This document shows positions 36,657 to 45,911 of a DNA stretch of 64,000 bases, piece by piece. Source of the stretch: Methylibium petroleiphilum PM1 (lineage in GTDB: Bacteria > Pseudomonadota > Gammaproteobacteria > Burkholderiales > Burkholderiaceae_C); contig NC_008825.1 in NCBI RefSeq assembly GCF_000015725.1, forward strand, positions 2,976,001-3,040,000. Reading direction: 5' to 3'. The stretch's first letter is position 1, and the number at the start of each line of letters is the position of its first letter. The position numbers and the translations under genes are program-made. The notes under the pieces were generated by a model. The model saw nothing but the letters and a program-made list of their open reading frames with translations, ran no database searches and was not told where the DNA came from.

Positions 36657-36690
36657 GGTCCGCGCATCGGCCAGGGCCGACGCGCGGACC
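36657..36690 (-). promoter_or_regulatory. Strong hairpin between bufA and bufB
   Basis: GGTCCGCGC-at-CGGCC-ag-GGCCG-ac-GCGCGGACC folds into a 9-bp plus 5-bp stem with a two-base mismatch bubble. It lies just after the bufA stop, with no T-run behind it. It probably stabilises the bufA message or thins transcription into bufB-bufC, keeping precursor peptide in excess over enzyme. Confidence 0.6.
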
Positions 36691-36710
36691 TCGTGACCGA
36701 TCCGTCGGGC

Positions 36711-36968
36711 CTACTTCGCGACGGTCCCGCCGGCGTCGGTGCATTCCTTCGCGGACTTCTTGCTGACCCAGCCCTGGCCCTTGCACGTGTTCTGACCCTT
36801 GCAGGCGCTGCTGGCGGTCTTGCACTCCGAAGTGCCCTTGCAGCTGTTCACCCCGGCGCAGTGCACCGAGCCGGTGTCAGCAGCCTGCACCGTGGTGCTG
36901 ACCGTGCCCATGGCAAACAGGGCGGCAGCGGCGCCGGCAATCGCCAGACCAGACTTGAAATTCGTCAT
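36711..36968 (-). CDS. bufA: Bufferin-type Cys-rich precursor peptide (BufA2-like)
   Basis: An 85-residue exported small protein. A signal peptide (1-29, ending TVQAA) precedes a mature part with six Cys: 37, 43, 49, 56, 62 and 76, in the pattern [28 protein letters not shown] and KECTDAGG. This matches BufA2-type precursors whose Cys are modified by BufB/BufC to bind copper. The gene is first in the operon bufA-bufB-bufC with GGAGATCCAC before the ATG. A bufD (DoxX-like) gene, common in such loci, is not seen here. Confidence 0.85.
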   Translation of the reverse strand: MTNFKSGLAIAGAAAALFAMGTVSTTVQAADTGSVHCAGVNSCKGTSECKTASSACKGQNTCKGQGWVSKKSAKECTDAGGTVAK

Positions 36969-37046
36969 GTGGATCTCCTTCGGATGGATGGTTGCGGAAC
37001 GGCAGGCCGGGGAACGTCGTCGCACTCCGTGCACTGGCCTTCTTCG

Positions 37047-37072
37047 GTCGCACCTGGCGGCGTTTACTTACA
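37047..37072 (-). promoter_or_regulatory. Possible ECF-sigma promoter of the buf operon
   Basis: On the minus strand TGTAAG (37072-37067), 16 bases, CGAC (37050-37047), about 80 bp upstream of bufA. The GTAA...CG pattern resembles ECF-type promoters reported for bufferin/DUF2282 operons. Read by eye only; a single instance. Confidence 0.3.
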
Positions 37073-37254
37073 CCGACATCGAATCAGGCACGCAGGAGTC
37101 CTGTACGCAGCGCAGGCGACGGCGGATGCGGCGCGGCTCGCACGGGCAAACGCGCAAACCCCGCACCTCGGCCCTCTAGAATCGCTCGGCCTCGCAGTGC
37201 CCGACCCCGCACGCATGATTTCCTGACGAGCCGCTGTCACCCGAGAGATCGCCG

Positions 37255-37794
37255 ATGAGCGCCCTGTCCCGAATCGTTTCGCCGATCGACGTCCTCAACG
37301 ACCGCTTCGCCTGGCTCGCCCAGTGGGCCGTGCTGGCCTGTTGCCTGATCAGCGCCGGCAATGCGCTCGTGCGCTACGGCCTCGACTACAGCTCGAACGC
37401 CTGGCTCGAGATCCAGTGGTACCTGTTCGCCGCCTGCGTGATGCTGGGCGCGTCGCAGGTGCTGCGGCTCAACGAGCATGTGCGCGTCGACGTGTTCTAC
37501 GGCCGCCTGTCCGGCCGCGGCAAGGTGTTTGTCGACCTGTTCGGTCTCGTCGCCTTCCTGATGCCCGTCGTGCTGCTGATGCTGTGGCTGTCGCTGCCGC
37601 TGTTCTGGCGCACCTACACGAGCGGGGAGATGTCCGGCAACGCCGGCGGCCTGATCCGCTGGCCGGCGATGCTGATGCTGCCGCTGGGCTTTGCGCTGCT
37701 CGCGCTGCAGGGACTGGCCGAGATCGCCAAGCGCATCGGCTGGCTGCTGCATCGCCACGAGATGCACACGCACTACGAGCGCCCCCTGCAATGA
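37255..37794 (+). CDS. dctQ: TRAP transporter small membrane subunit (DctQ)
   Basis: A 179-residue DctQ-type protein with four membrane helices (about 20-40, 52-72, 92-116, 138-160). It is the small permease subunit of a tripartite ATP-independent periplasmic transporter that uses the ion gradient to import organic acids. The EIQWYLFAACVMLGASQVLRL and EHVRVDVFYGR segments are typical. ATGA overlap with dctM shows translational coupling. Confidence 0.92.
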   Translation: MSALSRIVSPIDVLNDRFAWLAQWAVLACCLISAGNALVRYGLDYSSNAWLEIQWYLFAACVMLGASQVLRLNEHVRVDVFYGRLSGRGKVFVDLFGLVAFLMPVVLLMLWLSLPLFWRTYTSGEMSGNAGGLIRWPAMLMLPLGFALLALQGLAEIAKRIGWLLHRHEMHTHYERPLQ

Positions 37795-39296
37795 CGATGG
37801 AGCAGTTCGCCCCGCTGATGTTCGCGGGGTTGATCGTCGTGCTGCTGATCGGCTTCCCAGTGGCCTTCTCGCTCGCGGCCTATGGTCTGCTGTGCGGCTT
37901 CATCGCGATCGAGGCAGGTTGGTTCCCGCCCGAGTTCATGTCGGCGCTGCCGCTCAACGTGTTCGGCATCCTCAGCAACGACCTGCTGCTGGCCATCCCC
38001 TTCTTCACGCTGATGGGCGCCGTGCTCGAGAAGTGCGGCCTCGCCGAGGACATGCTCGACTCGATGGGCCAGCTCTTCGGTCCGGTGCGCGGCGGCCTGG
38101 GCTATTCGGTGATCATCGTCGGCTTCGTGCTGGGCGCCATCACCGGCACCGTGGCCGGCCAGGTGATCGCGATGGCGATGATCTCGCTGCCGGTGATGAT
38201 GCGCTACCGCTACGACCTGCGCTATTCCACCGGCGTCCTCGCCGCGTCGGGCACGATCACGCAGCTGGTGCCGCCCTCGCTGGTGCTGATCGTCATGGCC
38301 GACCAGCTCGGCCGCCCGGTGGGCGACATGTACAAGGGCGCCTGGGGTCCGGCCATCCTGCAGGTGCTGCTGTTCGCGGCCTATACCTTCGTGCTGAGCC
38401 GTCTGCGCCCCGCCGCCGTGCCCGGCGTGCCGAAGGAAGCGCGCACTCTGAGCGGCCGGGCGCTGTGGCTCAAGTGCCTGCGCGGCATCGTTCCGTCTGC
38501 CGTCCTGATCTTCGCGGTGCTCGGCAGCATGGGCGGCCTGCCCGGCATGGACCACGCGATCGCGACGCCCACCGAGGCCGGCGCGATGGGCGCGGTCGGC
38601 GCCTTCCTGCTGGCCGCCCTGCACCGCCGCCTGAGCTGGCCGCTGCTGCGCGACGCGCTGGCGGGCACGATGCGCATCACCGCGATGGTGGTGTTCATCC
38701 TGATCGGTTCGCGCGTGTTCTCGCTGGTGTTCCAGGGCGTCGACGGGGGCAAGTGGGTCGAGCACATGCTCTCCGGCCTGCCCGGAGGCCAGATCGGATT
38801 CCTGATCGCGGTCAACGTCTTCATCTTCTTCCTGGCGTTCTTCCTCGACTTCTTCGAGATCGCCTTCATCATCCTGCCGCTGCTCGCGCCGGTGGCCGAC
38901 AAGCTCGGCATCGACCTGGTGTGGTTCGGCGTGCTGCTGTGCGTGAACATGCAGACCTCGTTCATGCACCCGCCGTTCGGCTTCGCGCTGTTCTACCTGC
39001 GCGGCATCGCCGACTCGCTGTTCAAGAGCGGCACGCTGCCCCGCCCGGTGCCGTCGCGCGACATCTACCTCGGCGCACTGCCGTGGGTGATGCTGCAGCT
39101 GCTGCTGGTGGTGATCGTGATCTTCGTGCCGGAGACAGTCACGGTCTTCCTCGACAAGGAAGAGAAGATCGACCTCGACAAGGTCCGCATCGAGATGCCG
39201 GTCGATCCTTCGGACACGGCGGCCTCGGAACCCGACCTCGACGAACTGTTCCGCGACCGGCCGCCGGCGGCAGACCCGGCCGCCTCGGCCCCCTGA
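37791..39296 (+). CDS. dctM: TRAP transporter large membrane subunit (DctM)
   Basis: A 501-residue DctM-type permease with about twelve to thirteen membrane helices. It begins MTMEQFAPLMFAGLIVVLLIGFPVAF and carries the family sequences GPVRGGLGYSVIIVG, ASGTITQLVPPSLVLIVMADQLG and HPPFGFALFYLRG. A polar C-terminal tail (EKIDLDKVRIEM, then Asp/Pro/Ala-rich) of about 45 residues extends beyond the last helix. The ATG at 37791 was chosen by the ATGA overlap; a longer open frame upstream is the dctQ shadow. Confidence 0.93.
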   Translation: MTMEQFAPLMFAGLIVVLLIGFPVAFSLAAYGLLCGFIAIEAGWFPPEFMSALPLNVFGILSNDLLLAIPFFTLMGAVLEKCGLAEDMLDSMGQLFGPVRGGLGYSVIIVGFVLGAITGTVAGQVIAMAMISLPVMMRYRYDLRYSTGVLAASGTITQLVPPSLVLIVMADQLGRPVGDMYKGAWGPAILQVLLFAAYTFVLSRLRPAAVPGVPKEARTLSGRALWLKCLRGIVPSAVLIFAVLGSMGGLPGMDHAIATPTEAGAMGAVGAFLLAALHRRLSWPLLRDALAGTMRITAMVVFILIGSRVFSLVFQGVDGGKWVEHMLSGLPGGQIGFLIAVNVFIFFLAFFLDFFEIAFIILPLLAPVADKLGIDLVWFGVLLCVNMQTSFMHPPFGFALFYLRGIADSLFKSGTLPRPVPSRDIYLGALPWVMLQLLLVVIVIFVPETVTVFLDKEEKIDLDKVRIEMPVDPSDTAASEPDLDELFRDRPPAADPAASAP

Positions 39297-39299
39297 GGC

Positions 39300-40382
39300 T
39301 CAGAGCTTCTGCGACTGCATGAAACGGTCGAAGGTCGCCTCGGTGAAGCGGAACCACACGTTCTGCTCGGCGCGGAACTTCGCGTAGTCCTCCCACACCT
39401 TCTTCCAGGACGGGTTCTTGGCCGACAGGTCGGCGTAGATCTGCTCGGCCGACTTGAATGCCGCGGTCATCACGTCGGCCGGGAAGGGCTTGAGCTTGGT
39501 GCCCGAACCCACCAGCTGCTTCAAAGCCGGTGGATTGCGCGCGTCGTAGCGCGCCTGCATCTCGATGTGCGACTGCGCCGCGGCGGCCTCGATCATCGAC
39601 TTGTAGTCGGGCGTCAGCGCCTCCCACGCCTTGTTGTTGATGAAGAAGTCGAGCTGCGGCCCACCCTCCCACCAGCCCGGGTAGTAATAGTTCGGCGCCA
39701 CCTTGTTGAAACCGAGCTTGAGGTCGTCGTAGGGACCGACCCATTCCGCCGCGTCGATGGTGCCCTTCTCGAGCGCGGGGTAGATGTCGCCGCCCGGCAG
39801 CGACTGCGGCACCACGCCGAAGGGCTCGAGCACGCGGCCGGCAAACGGGTTGCAGCGGAACTTCAGACCCTTGATGTCGGCGATGGACTTGATCTCCTTG
39901 CGGAACCAGCCGCCCATCTGCGCACCGGTGTTGCCGCCGGGGAAGTTGACGATGTTGTACTTGGCGTAGAACTCGCGCATCAGTTTCAGGCCGTTGCCGT
40001 CGTACATCCACGCAGACATCTGGCGGGAGTTCAACCCGAACGGCACCGCGCAGCCGAGGCAGAAGGTCGGGTCCTTGCCGTAGAAGTAGTAGGGCGCGGT
40101 GTGGGCAATGTCGACGGTGGCGTTCTGCACCGCGTCGACCACGCCAAAGGCCGGCACCAGCTCGCCGGCCGCATGCACCGAGATCTGGAATCGGCCACCG
40201 CTCATCTCGCCGACCTTCTTCGCGAACAGTTCGGCCGTGCCGAAGATCGTGTCGAGCGACTTCGGGAAACTCGAAGCCAGCCGCCAGCGCAGGTTGCTCT
40301 GGGCGTGCACGACCGCCGGTGCGGCGCCCGTGGCCAGCACACCGGCCAGACCGGCCCGTTGCACGAAGGAACGGCGTTGCAT
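39300..40382 (-). CDS. dctP: TRAP transporter periplasmic binding protein (DctP, TakP-like)
   Basis: A 360-residue binding protein with a Tat-type signal (MQRRSFVQRAGLAG). Signatures such as LASSFPKSLDTIFGTAELFAKKV, PGGNTGAQMGGWFRKEI, GLKFRCNPFAGRVLEPFGV and AEWVGPYDDLKLGFNK fit the TakP/2-oxo-acid (or lactate-type) branch. With lldD 5 kb away, a monocarboxylate cargo is tempting but unproven. It is convergent with dctM (3 bp apart), not in the same operon, which is unusual for TRAP sets. The true ATG is 40382; the codon before it is TTG. Confidence 0.92.
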   Translation of the reverse strand: MQRRSFVQRAGLAGVLATGAAPAVVHAQSNLRWRLASSFPKSLDTIFGTAELFAKKVGEMSGGRFQISVHAAGELVPAFGVVDAVQNATVDIAHTAPYYFYGKDPTFCLGCAVPFGLNSRQMSAWMYDGNGLKLMREFYAKYNIVNFPGGNTGAQMGGWFRKEIKSIADIKGLKFRCNPFAGRVLEPFGVVPQSLPGGDIYPALEKGTIDAAEWVGPYDDLKLGFNKVAPNYYYPGWWEGGPQLDFFINNKAWEALTPDYKSMIEAAAAQSHIEMQARYDARNPPALKQLVGSGTKLKPFPADVMTAAFKSAEQIYADLSAKNPSWKKVWEDYAKFRAEQNVWFRFTEATFDRFMQSQKL

Positions 40383-40480
40383 CAAGGACGACTCCTGGAG
40401 AGGGAAGGAAGGATCGAAAAGATTCTAGGAGCGCCCTCCGCGGCCCGGCGTGGGGCTTACCCGCCAGGCACGCACCGTCC

Positions 40481-41848
40481 TCAGCTGCCGGCGATCTTCA
40501 GGCGCTCGATCAGCACCGAGCCGATGGTCTTGCCGCCCATCGTGTAGGCATCGGCACCGACCGCGACGATCCGGCGCAGCATCTCGCCCAGGCTGCCGGC
40601 GATGGTGATCTCGTGCACCGGGTGCACGATGCGCCCGCCCTCGACCCAGTAGCCGGCCGCGCCGCGCGAGTAGTCGCCGGTCACGTAGTTGACGCCCTGC
40701 CCCATCAGCTCGGTGACGAACAGCCCGCGGCCGAGCTTGCGCAGCATCGCGTCGAGGTCGTCGCCGGGCGCCGTGAGCCGGCTCGTCAGCGTGAGGTTCT
40801 GCGAGCCGCCGGCGTGACCGGTCGTGTGCATGCCGAGCTTGCGCGCCGAGTAGCTCGACAGGAAATAGCCTTCGGCGCGCCCGCCGGCCACCACCTTGCG
40901 CGCGCGCGTGCGCACGCCCTCGTCGTCGAACGGTGCGCTGGCCTTGCCCTTGAGCAGGTGCGGTTGCTCGACGATGTCGACGTGGTCGGGAAACACCGGC
41001 TTGCCCAGGCAGTCGGCCAGGAAGGTGGCCTTGCGGTAGAGCGCGCCGCCGCTGGTGGCCTGCACGTAGGCACCGAGCAGACCCGCGGCCAGCGTCGACT
41101 CGAACAGCACCGGCACCTCGCAGGTGGCGATCTTGCGGCCCTTCAGCCGCGCCAGCGTGCGCTCGGCAGCGTAGCGGCCCACGGCCTCGGGGGACGCGAG
41201 CTCGGCGGCGTCCCGCATCGAGCTGTACCAGGCATCGCGCTGCATGTCGTTGCCCCGGCCGGCGATCGGAGCCACCGACAGCGAGTGCCTCGAACTGGCG
41301 TAGCCGCCGCGGAAACCGCGCGAGTTGCCGGCCATGAAGTGCGACTGCTGGACCGAGACGCCGCAGCCGTCAGAATTGGTGACGCGCCGGTCGGTCGCGA
41401 AGGCTGCGCCCTCGCAGCGCAAGGCCAGCTCGATGGCGCCGGCGGCGTCGATCGCCCAGGGGTGGTAGAGATCGAGATCGCGCGCCGCTTCCTCGGGCGT
41501 GGCCAGATCAGCCGCGTCGGGCAGGCCGGCGGCCGGGTCCTCGGCCGTGAAGCGGGCGATGTCGTAGGCGGCGCGCACCGTCTGCTCCAGCGCGGCGCGC
41601 GAGAAATCGGAGGTGCTGGCGTTGCCACGCCGCTGGCCCAGGTAGACGGTGACGCCGAGCGACTTGTCGCGGTTGCGCTCGACCGTCTCGACCTCGCCCT
41701 TGCGCACCGACACCGACAGGCCGGCGCCCTCGCTGACCTCGGCCGCCGCATCGCTGGCCCCGAGCCCGCGGGCCACCGCGAGCGCGTCGTCGATCAGTTG
41801 CTCGAACTGGGCTCGGCTATGGGCAAAACCTTCGGGGGTGCGGGACAT
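40481..41848 (-). CDS. pmbA: Metalloprotease PmbA/TldE
   Basis: A 455-residue protein of the TldD/TldE family. PmbA forms a heterodimer with TldD that degrades unfolded or leader peptides (microcin B17, CcdA). Features: RKGEVETVERNRDKSLGVTVYLG, NSDGCGVSVQQSHFMAGNSRGF, SSYSARKLGMHTTGHAGG, GVNYVTGDYSRGAAGYWVEGG and EITIAGSL. ATG 41848 (MSRTPEG) was chosen; longer openings upstream lack support. Divergent from darP, 59 bp apart. No tldD is in the window. Confidence 0.93.
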   Translation of the reverse strand: MSRTPEGFAHSRAQFEQLIDDALAVARGLGASDAAAEVSEGAGLSVSVRKGEVETVERNRDKSLGVTVYLGQRRGNASTSDFSRAALEQTVRAAYDIARFTAEDPAAGLPDAADLATPEEAARDLDLYHPWAIDAAGAIELALRCEGAAFATDRRVTNSDGCGVSVQQSHFMAGNSRGFRGGYASSRHSLSVAPIAGRGNDMQRDAWYSSMRDAAELASPEAVGRYAAERTLARLKGRKIATCEVPVLFESTLAAGLLGAYVQATSGGALYRKATFLADCLGKPVFPDHVDIVEQPHLLKGKASAPFDDEGVRTRARKVVAGGRAEGYFLSSYSARKLGMHTTGHAGGSQNLTLTSRLTAPGDDLDAMLRKLGRGLFVTELMGQGVNYVTGDYSRGAAGYWVEGGRIVHPVHEITIAGSLGEMLRRIVAVGADAYTMGGKTIGSVLIERLKIAGS

Positions 41849-41907
41849 GGCGGGACCTGGAAACTGCGGGGCTGTGCGGCCGCAGGGAGAGCCGGCGGCA
41901 CGCAACT

Positions 41908-42534
41908 ATGATAGCCAGCGCCCTGCGGCGTTCCCCCTTCCCTGATGCCTGCCACCGCTTGAACACCGAAACGAACGAACTGGACGACGACGATGCGTCC
42001 GAGCGCCCCAGCAAGACCGCGCTGAAGAAGGCCATGCACGAGCTGCAGGCCCTGGGCGAAGCACTGATGACGCTGCCCGACGCTCGCATCGACGCCATCG
42101 GCATCGACGAGTCGCTCCGCGAGGCGGTCCGAACCGCCCAGCGCACCAAGTCCCATGAAGGCCGCCGCCGCCAGATCCAGTACCTGGGCAAGCTGATGCG
42201 CCGGGCGCAGGATGCCGGCGGTATCGAGCCGATCCGCGAGGCGGTTGCCTCGTTCCAGCTCGGCCACGCCAAGGATGCGCTCGCATTGCACGAGGCCGAG
42301 CGCTGGCGCGCCGAACTGCTGGCCAGCGACGACGCCCTCACCCGCTGGACCGCCGCGCACCCGCGCAGCGACCTGCAGCAGCTGCGCAGCCTGATCCGCA
42401 GCGCGCGCAAGGAAGCCGTCCCCGCACTGCCGGACGGTGCTGCCCGCCACGGCCGGGCCTACCGCGAGCTGTTCCAGCAGCTGCGCGGCGCGCTCGCCGA
42501 GCCTGGCCGCGAAGAGGAGGAAAGCAATGACTGA
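41908..42534 (+). CDS. darP: Ribosome-associated protein DarP (YjgA, DUF615)
   Basis: A helical protein of about 208 residues that binds the 50S subunit late in assembly. The family core is present: PSKTALKKAMHELQALGEAL, HEGRRRQIQYLGKLMR and RWRAELLASDDALTRW. The first 17 residues from ATG 41908 look atypical; a TTG at 41959 (LNTETNELDDDD) may be the true start, giving about 191 residues. It overlaps mog by 8 bp. Confidence 0.88.
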   Translation: MIASALRRSPFPDACHRLNTETNELDDDDASERPSKTALKKAMHELQALGEALMTLPDARIDAIGIDESLREAVRTAQRTKSHEGRRRQIQYLGKLMRRAQDAGGIEPIREAVASFQLGHAKDALALHEAERWRAELLASDDALTRWTAAHPRSDLQQLRSLIRSARKEAVPALPDGAARHGRAYRELFQQLRGALAEPGREEEESND

Positions 42535-43141
42535 CGTACCCGCCGCGGGGTTCGACCCCGTCACGATCGGCCTCGTCTCGGTCAGCGACCGCGCCTCCAG
42601 CGGCGTCTACGCAGACCAGGGCATCCCGGCGCTCCAGGACTGGCTGAGCCGCGCGCTGAAGAACCCGGTCACCTGGGTCACACGCCTGATCCCGGACGAG
42701 CAGGAGGGCATCAGCGCCACGCTGCGCGAGCTGGTCGACGACGCGCACTGCGACCTGGTGCTGACCACTGGCGGCACCGGGCCGGCGCCGCGCGACGTGA
42801 CGCCCGAGGCCACGCTGGCCGTCGCTCACAAGGAGATGCCGGGCTTCGGCGAGCAGATGCGGCAAATCTCGCTGCGCTTCGTGCCCACCGCGATCCTGTC
42901 GCGCCAGGTGGCGGTGATCCGCGGCCAGACGCTGATCATCAACCTGCCCGGGCAGCCCAAGGCGATTGCCGAGACGCTGCAGGGCCTGCCGGACGCGAGC
43001 CCGCCGGCGCACGGCATCTTCGCAGCCGTGCCCTACTGTGTCGACCTGATCGGCGGGCCCTACCTCGAGACGGAAGAGACGGTCTGCAAGGCCTTCCGGC
43101 CGAAATCGGCGCTGCGCGCGCCGCGCCCGGCGGCTGCCTGA
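42527..43141 (+). CDS. mog: Molybdopterin adenylyltransferase (MogA)
   Basis: A 204-residue MogA-type enzyme. It adenylates molybdopterin before molybdate insertion in Mo-cofactor synthesis. Motifs: VSVSDRASSGVYADQG, LTTGGTGPAPRDVTPEA and LIINLPGQPKAIAE. ATG 42527 with AGGAGG upstream, inside the end of darP. The C-terminal basic stretch RPKSALRAPRPAAA is a short extension. Convergent with cysE, 19 bp apart. Confidence 0.93.
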   Translation: MTDVPAAGFDPVTIGLVSVSDRASSGVYADQGIPALQDWLSRALKNPVTWVTRLIPDEQEGISATLRELVDDAHCDLVLTTGGTGPAPRDVTPEATLAVAHKEMPGFGEQMRQISLRFVPTAILSRQVAVIRGQTLIINLPGQPKAIAETLQGLPDASPPAHGIFAAVPYCVDLIGGPYLETEETVCKAFRPKSALRAPRPAAA

Positions 43142-43160
43142 ACCGGCCGGCCGCCGCGCG

Positions 43161-43931
43161 TCAGCGCACCAGCTGGTTCAGCGCCGCCGCGTCGAAGTCC
43201 TCGCGGGTCTGCGCGTCGCTCGGGACGCAGTCGCCGGCGGCGCTGCGCCGCGACAGCGTCTCGACTGCCGCCCACAGCATGGCGATCTGGTGTTCGTGGC
43301 CCGAGGCGTTGTCGATCAGGCCTTTCATCGCCTGAGCCACCGGGTCGTCTCCCTGGCTCACGCCGTAGGCCGAGAAACCCATCTTCGCCGCCGCCGCCTC
43401 GCGCTGCACATCAACTGCGTCGTGCAGGATGCGCGCCGGGTTGCCGACCGCCGTGGCGCCCGCCGGCACCGGCTTGACGACCACCGCGCCCGAGCCGACC
43501 CGCGCCCCGTCGCCGACCAGGAAACCGCCAAGCACCTGCGAGTTGGCACCGACGATCACGCCCTTGCCCAACGTCGGGTGCCGCTTGGCGCCCTTGTAGA
43601 GCGAGGTGCCGCCGAGCGTCACGCCCTGGTAGATGGTGCAGTCGTCACCGATCTCGGCCGTCTCGCCGATCACCACGCCCATGCCGTGGTCGATGAAGAC
43701 GCGCCGGCCGATCGTGGCACCCGGATGGATCTCGATGCCGGTGAGGAAGCGGCCCAGGTGCGACAGGAAGCGACCGAGCCAGTGCCAGCCGCGTGTCCAG
43801 CAGCCATGCGCCAGCCGGTGCACCGCGAGTGCATGCAGCCCCGGATAACAGGTCAGCACCTCGAAACCCGTGCGTGCGGCCGGGTCGCGCTCGAGGATGG
43901 TGGCAATGTCTTCGCGGAGGCGGCTGAACAT
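43161..43931 (-). CDS. cysE: Serine O-acetyltransferase
   Basis: A 256-residue CysE that makes O-acetylserine from serine and acetyl-CoA for cysteine synthesis. The left-handed beta-helix of hexapeptide repeats is clear ([56 protein letters not shown]), with the catalytic Asp-His in FIDHG. A C-terminal 75-residue extension after the coil ([15 protein letters not shown]) is typical of beta-proteobacterial CysE. Confidence 0.95.
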   Translation of the reverse strand: MFSRLREDIATILERDPAARTGFEVLTCYPGLHALAVHRLAHGCWTRGWHWLGRFLSHLGRFLTGIEIHPGATIGRRVFIDHGMGVVIGETAEIGDDCTIYQGVTLGGTSLYKGAKRHPTLGKGVIVGANSQVLGGFLVGDGARVGSGAVVVKPVPAGATAVGNPARILHDAVDVQREAAAAKMGFSAYGVSQGDDPVAQAMKGLIDNASGHEHQIAMLWAAVETLSRRSAAGDCVPSDAQTREDFDAAALNQLVR

Positions 43932-44010
43932 GTCGTCGCTCTTCAGGTTGGGCCAGATCAGTGTAGCCAGCCGCCTTCCTGCCTGAGGCCGGCGGGGGCA
44001 TCGCGGCGGC

Positions 44011-44730
44011 TCAGCGTTTCAACATCGAGGTGGCGATCCCGCGCAGCAGGTGCACCTCTTCCTCGGTCAGTTGGGCCCGGTTCAGCAGCTGGTTCACCCG
44101 CGGCAACAGCTTCTTCGGTGCCGCCGGATCGAGGTGGCCGATATGCACCAGCGCCCGCTGCCAGTGATCGAGCAGCCCCTGCACCGCCGCCGCGTCGGCC
44201 AGCGCCGGATCGGGCGTGCGGGGCGTGACGGGGTAGCCGCCGAGCGCCTGGCGCCAGTCGTAGGCGATCAGCTGCACCGCCTGCGCCAGGTTCAGCGAGC
44301 CGTAGTCGGCCGGCGTCGGGATGCTCAGGCAGCTGTGGCAGCGGTACACGTCCTCGTTCGACAGCCCATAGCGCTCGGAACCGAACACGAAGCCCACGCG
44401 CTGCCGCCCGGCGGCGAGCTCCGGGAACAACGCACGAGGCGCGTGGGTCCTGGGGCCGAAATCGCGTGGCGTCATCGCGGTGGCGCAGGCGTGGGTCACG
44501 CCCTCCAGGGCCTCGGAGAGCGTCGCGACGACGCGCGCCCGCACCAGGATGTCGGCCGCGCCGCTGGCCAGGGCCACCGTGTCCTCCTGCACCAGCACGT
44601 CGGCATGGCGGGGCGCCACCAGCACCAGGTCGGAGAAGCCCATCACCTTCATCGCCCGCGCCGCCGCGCCCACGTTGCCGGGATGGCTGGTGCCCACGAG
44701 GACGAAGCGGGTCGGATCGGCGGTCGACAT
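44011..44730 (-). CDS. trmJ: tRNA (cytidine/uridine-2'-O-)-methyltransferase TrmJ
   Basis: A 239-residue SPOUT methyltransferase that modifies position 32 in the anticodon loop. Motifs: [53 protein letters not shown] and [16 protein letters not shown]; the C-terminal helical domain follows. Divergent from suhB (152 bp); the TAAAAT at 44744-44749 may be a -10 box for suhB. Confidence 0.94.
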   Translation of the reverse strand: MSTADPTRFVLVGTSHPGNVGAAARAMKVMGFSDLVLVAPRHADVLVQEDTVALASGAADILVRARVVATLSEALEGVTHACATAMTPRDFGPRTHAPRALFPELAAGRQRVGFVFGSERYGLSNEDVYRCHSCLSIPTPADYGSLNLAQAVQLIAYDWRQALGGYPVTPRTPDPALADAAAVQGLLDHWQRALVHIGHLDPAAPKKLLPRVNQLLNRAQLTEEEVHLLRGIATSMLKR

Positions 44731-44882
44731 CGGCGGGGGCGGCTAAAATTCGATTATCGGCGTGGCCCTCGCGGCCCGTCGCGCCGGCCGCGCTGCCCTC
44801 CCCGCCCGCCGGCCCCGCGCGTTCTTTGTCCCCCGCCAGTCCGCCTTTCCCTCTCCTGCCCCGTCAGCCGCGAGCGCCCGCC

Positions 44883-45875
44883 ATGTCCCAGACCCTGCAC
44901 CCCATGCTCAACACCGCCGTCAAGGCTGCACGCACCGCGGGGGCGCTGATCAACCGGGCCTCGCTGGACATCGAGCGCGTGACGGTGACGGCCAAGTCGC
45001 ACAACGACTTCGTGACCGAGGTGGACCAGGCGGCCGAGGCGGCGATCATCGAGACGCTGCTCGGCGCCTACCCCGGCCACGGCATCCTCGCCGAGGAGAC
45101 CGGGCGGACCCACGGCGCGAAGGACAGCGACTACCTCTGGATCATCGATCCGCTCGACGGCACCACCAACTTCATTCACGGCTTCCCGGTCTACGCGGTC
45201 TCGATCGCACTCGCCTTCCGCGGCCAGATCCAGCAGGCGGTGGTCTACGATCCCTCACGCAACGACCTGTTCTACGCCTCCAAGGGACGCGGCGCCTTCC
45301 TCAACGACAAGCGCCTGCGCGTCAGCAAGCGCAGCCGCCTGCTGGAGTCGCTGATCGGCACCGGCTTCCCGTTCCGCAAGGGCGACAACTTCAAGCGTTA
45401 CTTGAAGATGTTCGAGGAGGTCATGCAGCACTGCGCCGGCCTGCGCCGCCCGGGTGCCGCCGCGCTGGACCTGTGCTACGTGGCCGCGGGCTGGTACGAC
45501 GGCTTCTTCGAGACCGGGCTGAACCCCTGGGACATCGCGGCCGGCTCGCTGATCATCACCGAGGCCGGCGGCCTGATCGGCAATTTCACCGGCGAGTCCG
45601 ACTTCCTCTACCAGCGCGAGATCGTCGCGGGCAACCCGAAGATCTATGCGCAGCTGGTGAGCATCCTCGCGCCCTACACCCGCATCATCAAGGACGACGA
45701 CGCGGGCGCCACGGCCCCCGCTGCGGGCGCCGCAGCGGCGGCGCCGGACGCGACCGCCGCCTTCGTCGCGAGCGTCGAGGCCGATACACCGCCCGCCGCC
45801 ACCGCGAAGAAGCCGCCGGTGCGCATCCGCAAGACCGACCTCGCCAAGGCCAAGGACAACGACGCCCCGTTCTGA
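44883..45875 (+). CDS. suhB: Inositol monophosphatase family protein SuhB
   Basis: A 330-residue Mg2+-dependent phosphatase of the SuhB/IMPase family, which also acts in rRNA antitermination. Metal-binding motifs are [24 protein letters not shown] and [17 protein letters not shown]. Core length is normal to about residue 267; a low-complexity Ala/Pro/Lys tail of about 60 residues follows ([36 protein letters not shown]). Such a basic tail is an unusual addition and could bind nucleic acid. The preferred ATG is 44883. Confidence 0.92.
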   Translation: MSQTLHPMLNTAVKAARTAGALINRASLDIERVTVTAKSHNDFVTEVDQAAEAAIIETLLGAYPGHGILAEETGRTHGAKDSDYLWIIDPLDGTTNFIHGFPVYAVSIALAFRGQIQQAVVYDPSRNDLFYASKGRGAFLNDKRLRVSKRSRLLESLIGTGFPFRKGDNFKRYLKMFEEVMQHCAGLRRPGAAALDLCYVAAGWYDGFFETGLNPWDIAAGSLIITEAGGLIGNFTGESDFLYQREIVAGNPKIYAQLVSILAPYTRIIKDDDAGATAPAAGAAAAAPDATAAFVASVEADTPPAATAKKPPVRIRKTDLAKAKDNDAPF

Positions 45876-45911
45876 GTCTTCGACGTTGCGTCGCCCCGTC
45901 CGCGAGCCCGC

